A stretch of 64,000 nucleotides of DNA from the NCBI GenBank assembly GCA_029204225.1, contig CM055102.1, positions 6,202,820 through 6,266,819 of the forward strand, in the 5' to 3' direction. The DNA comes from Diphasiastrum complanatum. Taxonomy: Eukaryota; Streptophyta; Lycopodiopsida; Lycopodiales; Lycopodiaceae. Shown in pieces: positions 58,447 to 64,000 of this stretch. The stretch's first letter is position 1. Every line of letters begins with the position of its first letter. The translations under genes were made by a program, and so were the position numbers. The notes under the pieces are model-generated. The model saw nothing but the letters and a program-made list of their open reading frames with translations, was not told where the DNA came from and did not search any database.

Positions 58447-59047
58447 TGTTGGAAATGGTGAACTCAACCACCTTTTTCGACGCATTCCCCGAGCAACCGA
58501 TAGCTCGAGACACACCATCGACACCTACAGTTGGACATAACAACACATTCACACGATTGTCGAACCGATGAATAGTTACCGAACTGTTGAATGTCTACAA
58601 GCACTGAAACTACCGAGCAACGAACTGTCGAGTGATTTGAATTATTGAATTTGAAACCTGGCAGTCGTGAGATGCGAAATGTCACGATCAACCGTAGGCA
58701 ACATTACAAGAGTTAACACGTAGTTAGCTAGTAGTTTAATGTAAACCTTTCTTGTAATGATTAGCTAAATTGTCTTTTAATTCCCTTTGGCGGAATATAT
58801 GTACGGGAACATAGATCAAAACATAACAACAAGAGAAAGAGGAGCGTCAGGCCGCTATTTGGCGCTGCACTGCCGCACTGCCGTCTCACTCTAAGAAAAG
58901 GGAAATACAAAGGATATTTTGTTCTTCCAGCATTGTTTTGCGTTGCATGCATTTGATTGATGGTTGCGTCGTCTGTGATTCGTATTAGCTTATCTAGTTC
59001 CTGTGATTGCGCACATCACTTGGTACGCTTATGACAATTGCCCAACA
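58447..59047 (+). repeat. 3' LTR of family B Copia, copy 2
   Basis: It keeps the TG start lost in the 5' LTR and ends cccaaca. Confidence 0.92.
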
Positions 59048-59052
59048 CAAAA

Positions 59053-61640
59053 ATGTAGCAAAATGGAAGTTTGACCTCTTTATGCTGAAAAATGTGGTGG
59101 AAGAATAAAAATTAGGGGTCGTTTCCCAACTATAACTCGAAGCAAAACAATTTCGTTGCCCACTGTAGATTTCAAAACTTTGATGATGTTAGCACCCACT
59201 CTTTCCCTACCTAGAAAGTACCTAACATAGTCTCTTCAAATTGGATTTGTTCAAATAATTTTCGTTTTGAAATGGCCCGATTCGAACGGACCGTTCGAAT
59301 TAGATTTTCCTTTTTCATAACGGGAAAAACAAACAGTTTCGAACCATTTGAAATGGGACAATTTTTGCCTTTTCATATAAATACAGCCATTTATTGAGAT
59401 TCGGTATCTTTTAACAATCAACATTGTAAAGCAACAAGGCTTAACTAATCATTTATGTCTACCAGATTTAAGCTGATTTTCTTTGTTTAGATTTTTTGGC
59501 ATAGAAAAACTTTCAGCTTTGTTACCTGGAAGGACCAGCTTTTACTATGGTAGTAGGTAATGTGAGGGAATCATTTGATGAAATTTCAATAATTGCAGTA
59601 TAAGAAGGCTGAGTTCATTATAATTGTAATATTAGGTACATATAAATTTTTGAGCAAAACATTACAATTGACATAGATAGAGAGAAGACTAGAAATGTAT
59701 TGATTAGGAATTGAAGCATAGTGCTAATTAGTAGGATGTACAATGCTACTGTGCTATATGTAAGCTGAATGTGCATAAGCTTAGCTACCTGAAACTGATT
59801 GATCTGATTGAGCCAAGAACTTGTCTCCAATCCGTCGACTAATATGTCTTGGTATCTCTTGTTCACCTATTATGGTCCCTTTTTTTAGTTATTTTATTTT
59901 GGAAATTTTCTTTTTTAATTGTCATAGTAAGCATTGTGTCTACTCAAGAGAATCCAGATTCTATGGAAACCTGGATAGCACCTTATGCTTGGGTTTGATG
60001 ACACACAAGGAGTTTGTTGGTTGGCTAAGATTTTTGATTTTTGGATATGGATCCTTTGACGTTTTTTGACATTTTTTGATTTTTGACATTTTTGTTCTGC
60101 CTATAGTTTTTCTAAGCTTTACCTTATGACATTATTGACTTCTCAAAACTGGATTTGTGAATCTAGATAATTTCAATCTCACAATTAGATATTTCTTTGT
60201 CACTTTAGTGGGCACAAATTTTTATTCAATTTTCATCCAAGCAGTGGCCAGTTGCTGTATATTCTTATTGACATATCTTGGGAGGGTGCGCATGCCCCTT
60301 CAATTGCTTTAATATTGGATCAATAAGAACTAACACATCCTATTCGAATGTTGTCATGGTAAAGTTCTTGTTATTTTGTGGTGACTTTTGAATCAACTGA
60401 TAGTTCGTTTCCTATGTTTTCCTTTTGTATCTTCCTCGAATGGTTGTTTGAAAGATTTTTTGTTTTCTTTTTGGAAGTTAGTTTGAGTTAATGATCTATC
60501 GCTTATTAAGGTTAGTCACTTTCTTCTAGCCCATGTATATACTTTTCGTTCCTATACCTTGCTCTTTTTCAAAAATGCTTTTGAGTTTGTTTGAGTTTGC
60601 GATGTATTGCTTATTAACAAATCACATTGTAGCTGAATCATTTTGTAGTTGTCTTATAAGTTTTTAGGTTATCAAAGTTTAATTTGTGGAGTTGTTATAA
60701 ATATTTTAGGTCAACTTATGTTCTACGTCCTTTCTTTTCACCTTTCAATATTGGTTATTTTCCTTAGTGGTAAATTTTTTTGTCCTTCATGTATGGTTTG
60801 TAATCATGTTTTTTGGTTTGTGCTTTATTTAATAAAACTCTCAAAATTTCTTATTGTTTGGGTTCTTGGTCTTGATTGTGTTAAAGTCATAAAGTAAGCT
60901 GTATGGTAATTTTGGCCTCTTGTAGAGGATTCATTTGGCTCATTGGTGGCTCTTGTAATTTACCACCAAAAGTCATTTACACAAACTCTACAAAATCCAT
61001 TCCGATTCTTTTTTTGTGTGATTGACTTTCTTATGGTGTAATTAACTTTCTCACCATGTTAGAGCTGAACTGTACTCAGATGAAGTTTGAATTCTTTGGT
61101 CTTGAGATCAAGGGCTTTTTGGTTAGTTTCGTGAAAGACTTTTGGTGTGAGAGGGAGTCGAGTATTTCAAGATATTACGAGCACTTGCTCGCATTCTATT
61201 ATCAAATGACCTTTTGAGTTTGTTAAGTGGACCTATTTGGGTATCTCACTACTTGTTTACATTGCTTTACAACAAACTTGTTAAAAAAATGGGTGGTGTG
61301 TTCAATACTAATTTTGACCTCAGATCAATAGCCTTCAGGAGGGCTTGGTCTTAAGTGCTTGCCTGACTACTCAAAATCTAATCAATTGCTCTCCTTCAAT
61401 CGACTTTATAGAGGTTTGCTCTTCCATTTCCTTTACCCTTTTGTTTTGGTACTACATAAGGTACAAATAATAAAAAACGTTTTTGTATAGATGTATTTAA
61501 AGTAAACTTCATAATTTTAGAGAAGGCCCTATTAACTAATGTATTTTTAAGTCTGCGCTTGTTAGTTCTCATTATACTAACAATCATATTAGAAATATTG
61601 ATTGCCTTAGAGGTCTTGAAGAAAAACATTTACATTCTTC
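59053..61640. other. intronic sequence, no gene recognised
   Basis: AT-rich. It contains a 19-base palindrome, ttcgaacgg a ccgttcgaa (59281-59299), and further ttcgaa motifs like those of the hAT-like element at 57037. The part after about 61400 may be the decayed start of the Penelope-like element. Confidence 0.5.
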
Positions 61641-61674
61641 CATGTCTCTTAGCCTGATCCCACCCAAGTAACCT

Positions 61675-61881
61675 GTGTCCATTGTCATTTATAACATACA
61701 AAGTAGTAGTATGCTATATGTTCGCCAAACTTATAGTTCTATGTTTGTATGCTTTCAAGAATATATTCGAGAAGCTAGAAAAGTGCATAGCTCTAAGGCT
61801 TCTAAAGAAGACTTAAAACCTTTGTATATCGCTATAATTAAAAAATGTGGTTTTGAGTTTTTAAGGGTCTTCTCCACACGT
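61675..61881 (+). pseudogene. GIY-YIG endonuclease-like domain
   Basis: The open frame reads IYNIQSSSMLYVRQTYSS, then a CFQEYIREARK segment, then LKPLYIAIIKKCGFEFLRVF. The pattern matches GIY-YIG nucleases: IY, about ten residues, YVG (here YVR), QT, then RF-x-EHI (here CFQEYI), then PLY-x-AI-x-KYG-x-x-x-F. The glycine of YIG and the catalytic arginine are both changed, so the nuclease is inactive. The identification is from motif pattern only. Confidence 0.7.
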
Positions 61882-62550
61882 TAATGGCAACTTTTTTGAA
61901 GTTTTTCAACATGGCGTGGCTGCATGAGCTTCTTTTAAATAAGAACTCTTCCTCTCTTTTTTCCTAGAGGTTAATCAACCTTGAGGGTAAGTCCCACGTT
62001 ACAAAAGAGTAGAAACATTGCCAAAACACTTCCATGTTGTGGAACCCACCTTAAACCTAAAAACTTAACACCATGAGTTTGTCATGCTTTGAAAGTTTGG
62101 AAACCTGTATCACATCAAATAGCCCCTCCAAATTGCTACATTCCACAAGCTATGATCACGTGGCATGCCTTCTCCTCCTTGTCCTTCTCATCCTATTTTT
62201 AGTCCTCCTAAACTTTTCTCCCCCTAGTAATGTTGTTTCTAGAATGTTTGTTTAGAGTGATTACTTCATCTGAATCATGTCATGTCTTAGGGTAAGTTCC
62301 CTCTTGACATATTTAATAGATACGATCCTAAGAACTTTTTGGTTGCTCTATACTTTAAAAAACATATCTTGTTATTTTGAGTTCTCACTTTTATCAACTT
62401 GAAATTCTTTTACGCTGCTTTTTAAATCCGAAGCTACTATTAAATCTAAAATCTTTACCGGTAAAGATCTACCCATCACAATTTTATTTCACCTCATCTT
62501 GACAAAGTCATTTTGAGCTCTACTCTTAGAATGCTTGTGTGAAGAAATTT

Positions 62551-62996
62551 TGGAATTATCCGGTGGTTGCTTGGAAATATGCTACAACTATAGGGCAAAA
62601 AGCCTTTAATTATATTGATATCGGTCAAAATCTTTCAGTCTAGAAAAAGCTGCCCATCTTAATAGCCCTTGTTCTTGTGGTGACTCCATTCATTCTAAGT
62701 TTTGTGATCCTTCTTTGGGTCATGTTGTTACTGTAGGTACATCGATCCTTCCCTCATCGTCTTTGAAAGAGTCCCTTTCTAAATGCACTAAACTTTATCA
62801 TCGTTTTCCAATTGATGCTTGCTTATTGAACTCTATAACTAAGAGTATCAATAAGTTCATTTATCGTATTGAAGGATCTTTCAGAGTCCATGGCTTGTTA
62901 TTGAAATGGAAAGATAAAGTTCTAAATCACGTGACTTTTGAGTTTGAAAAAATCTTATCTCTTTCATCTTATTTTCAAGGAGGAAGTTTGTCGTAA
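62551..62996 (+). pseudogene. Penelope-like element CxC linker region
   Basis: A first stretch in one frame, WNYPVVAWKYATTIGQKAF then NYIDIG (62551-62625), is followed after a frameshift by SPCSCGDSIHSKFCDPSLGH and VVTVGTSI (62664-62740), with the CSC motif at 62670-62678. The pattern KxFNY, then CxC, then D-x-x-x-GHVxTG, then L-x-x-x-L-x-K is what I recall for proteins of the Naiad/Chlamys clade. The frame then runs open to 62996. Confidence 0.72.
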
Positions 62997-63017
62997 ATTT
63001 CATAGAAGTATTGTCAT

Positions 63018-63420
63018 TTCATACTTGTTTGCAAGAAATTCTATTTGGAATTGTTATTGAATGTGAAGTCCATTCTCCAAAGTGAACCTATAGTGCCTAT
63101 TCTCTTTCTAGTATGAGTGCAATAAATTGTCTTCCATTCTTATAACCTTATTTGTTACCCAAATATTTCTTTTATGTGTTGTGTGGAACTCTCATAAAGT
63201 TTTCAAAAGACCTACGTTTTTTGCAACAGCTTGTAAAAGTACGCTTAATGACGTGACCTTTCTACGTGGCTAAGTAATTGCTTTAAAGCCTTGCATCCTT
63301 ATGTTACTGAACTTTGGAGAACTTGCTTCAAAATGCAAATGTTCCTAGAAATTGTAGTTGGATTAAAATGATTTTATTAGTATTATTGAAGTAATAAAGT
63401 TTTCGATGCTTCTTGTATAG
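63018..63420 (+). pseudogene. Penelope-like RT pieces
   Basis: FILVCKKFYLELLLNVKSIL at 63018-63077, in the frame of the linker, matches the NNF-x-x-xCKK-x-Y segment at the start of this RT. After frameshifts, a CFKALHPYVTELWRTCFK piece is readable at about 63272-63325 and a NVPRNCSWI piece follows it. The catalytic core was not recognised before the similarity fades near 63420. Confidence 0.65.
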
Positions 63421-63424
63421 TAGA

Positions 63425-63915
63425 AAAAAATTGCTTCTGATGTCCTTCAACTATGTCATTGGCATCAGATGTTTGCAATAGGAAATGGAATGGACATGGC
63501 ACACTATGAAAAAGGATCGTAATTTCTTGAGTAACCTGGAGGTTTCAAAATTTGGCCCACCTGGATACCTCTGTTCTACATACAGCAGCGGATAATAAGA
63601 GTTGAAATTTGAGAAAGATTGCCCAGTTTGAGTATCTGAAACCATAAAAGGGTACAAGACAAGTATGACCTGAAAATATAATATATAAGGTGACAAACCA
63701 TAAAAGCCCTATAAGTTGAAAATATGATATATAATGGGGCCAAAATCTGTTACTAAATTTTTCCCCAGTTGATTTTGTGCATACACCGTTACTATCATGA
63801 TTTTCTTTTCCATAATTTGCACGATGTGCAAAATTTAGGCATTGCAACTTGTCATACTGAAGAGGTCCAGCATGTAAAAGTGTGCTTGATGTTTTTATTA
63901 ACGTTCAAGCATTTT
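63425..63915. other. end of intron 1, no gene recognised
   Basis: AT-rich sequence before the acceptor of AP-2 mu exon 2. Minus-strand open frames here show nothing familiar. Confidence 0.6.
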
Positions 63916-63919
63916 GCAG

Positions 63920-64000
63920 AGGAAACATGGTGGATGCTTTTCGTATCCATATTATGCAGACAAAGGATTTGGGAACATGCCCTGTTCGCCAGATTGGTGG
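63920..64000 (+). CDS. AP2M: AP-2 complex subunit mu, exon 2 (cut by window edge)
   Basis: After acceptor ttttgcag the exon continues the frame of exon 1 with GNMVDAFRIHIMQTKDLG and TCPVRQIGG, which matches the plant AP2M N-terminal domain right after YRDDVG. The reading is open to the end of the window. The remaining cargo-binding C-terminal domain lies outside. Confidence 0.93.

Larger units (their letters stand above)
53282..59047 (+). mobile_element. Copia LTR retrotransposon (family B, copy 2) in AP-2 mu intron 1
   Basis: LTRs are at 53282-53908 (627 bases) and 58447-59047 (601 bases). They share the start gttggaaatggtgaac; the first TG has become CG in the 5' copy. A perfect target duplication caaaa lies at 53277-53281 and 59048-59052. 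The primer site tggtatcagagc is at 53909-53920 and the polypurine tract ttcaagtgggag at 58435-58446. The interior keeps gag, protease and RNase H. Integrase and most of RT are deleted at about 55275, and another Copia sits inside RNase H. Gag is close to that of the copy at 10050-15580, but the LTRs differ, so they are subfamilies. Confidence 0.93.
61675..63420 (+). mobile_element. Penelope-like retroelement with N-terminal GIY-YIG (Naiad/Chlamys type), decayed
   Basis: Three pieces lie in order on the plus strand: a GIY-YIG endonuclease-like frame (61675-61881), a linker with a CxC motif (62551-62996), and RT pieces (63018-63420). Canonical Penelope elements carry the endonuclease after RT. 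An endonuclease before RT joined by a CxC linker is the described order of the Naiad and Chlamys clade. Stops and frameshifts show it is dead. Element ends were not found. It lies sense in intron 1 of AP-2 mu. Confidence 0.72.
48696..63919 (+). other. intron 1 of AP-2 mu, 15,224 bases
   Basis: The donor gtgagt and acceptor attttgcag are sound. The intron holds a LINE, a family B Copia with two nested insertions, and a Penelope-like element. Coding remnants of the LINE, the outer Copia and the Penelope-like element are in the sense direction. Confidence 0.9.

Noticed and set aside
61675-63420. Canonical conifer Penelope element (Dryad type)
   Set aside because: The GIY-YIG-like frame lies before the RT pieces and a CxC linker is present; canonical elements have the nuclease after RT.

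Overview
This is nuclear DNA from a land plant with a large, repeat-rich genome. Two host genes are visible. The rest is mostly old, nested and broken retrotransposons: Copia and Gypsy LTR elements, one LINE, and one Penelope-like element. Long introns filled with decayed elements and low gene density make a gymnosperm the most likely source. That is an inference; no species can be named from the sequence.

Host genes. (1) A complete six-exon gene on the minus strand (start codon 40896, stop 32882) encodes a 362-residue polyprenol reductase of the steroid 5-alpha-reductase family. All splice sites are GT/AG and the reading frame is continuous. (2) On the plus strand, the first two coding exons of the AP-2 clathrin adaptor mu subunit lie at 48613-48695 and 63920-64000, the second cut by the window edge. 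The intron between them is 15,224 bases and is crowded with elements. The two genes are divergent, 7.7 kb apart, with Copia and Gypsy debris between them.

Layout. 1-5 kb: a Copia leader and LTR (minus), a Gypsy gag/protease with LTR (minus), and a decayed Copia-type LTR. 5-8 kb: no gene seen. 8-21.3 kb: a Copia gag remnant (family A) interrupted by a complete but dead Copia element (family B, 10050-15580, target duplication agagt), then a large element with LTRs and no recognisable protein (15.6-21.3 kb). 21.3-28.4 kb: a minus-strand Gypsy pol split by a plus-strand Copia (22556-27612). 28.4-31.2 kb: a plus-strand Gypsy-type gag/protease and an LTR-like promoter. 32.9-40.9 kb: the reductase gene. 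41.6-47.8 kb: Gypsy gag, Copia gag-integrase, an LTR with repeated upstream units, Copia RT/RNase H, and Gypsy RT in a row. 48.4-64 kb: the AP-2 mu gene. Its first intron holds a LINE (49.9-52.0 kb), a family B Copia (53282-59047, target duplication caaaa) carrying a nested minus-strand Copia (55406-58020, target duplication aggac) that itself carries a 760-base hAT-like element (57037-57796, target duplication acttcacc), and finally a decayed Penelope-like element (61.67-63.4 kb).

The most notable item is that Penelope-like element. Its GIY-YIG endonuclease lies upstream of a CxC linker and the reverse transcriptase. This is the permuted order of the Naiad/Chlamys clade, which as far as I recall has been reported from invertebrates, green algae, spike mosses and slime molds but not from seed plants. 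A second notable item is a 131-base piece of flanking Gypsy sequence copied to the inside border of the far LTR of the 22.6-27.6 kb Copia, which looks like gene conversion running past an LTR edge.
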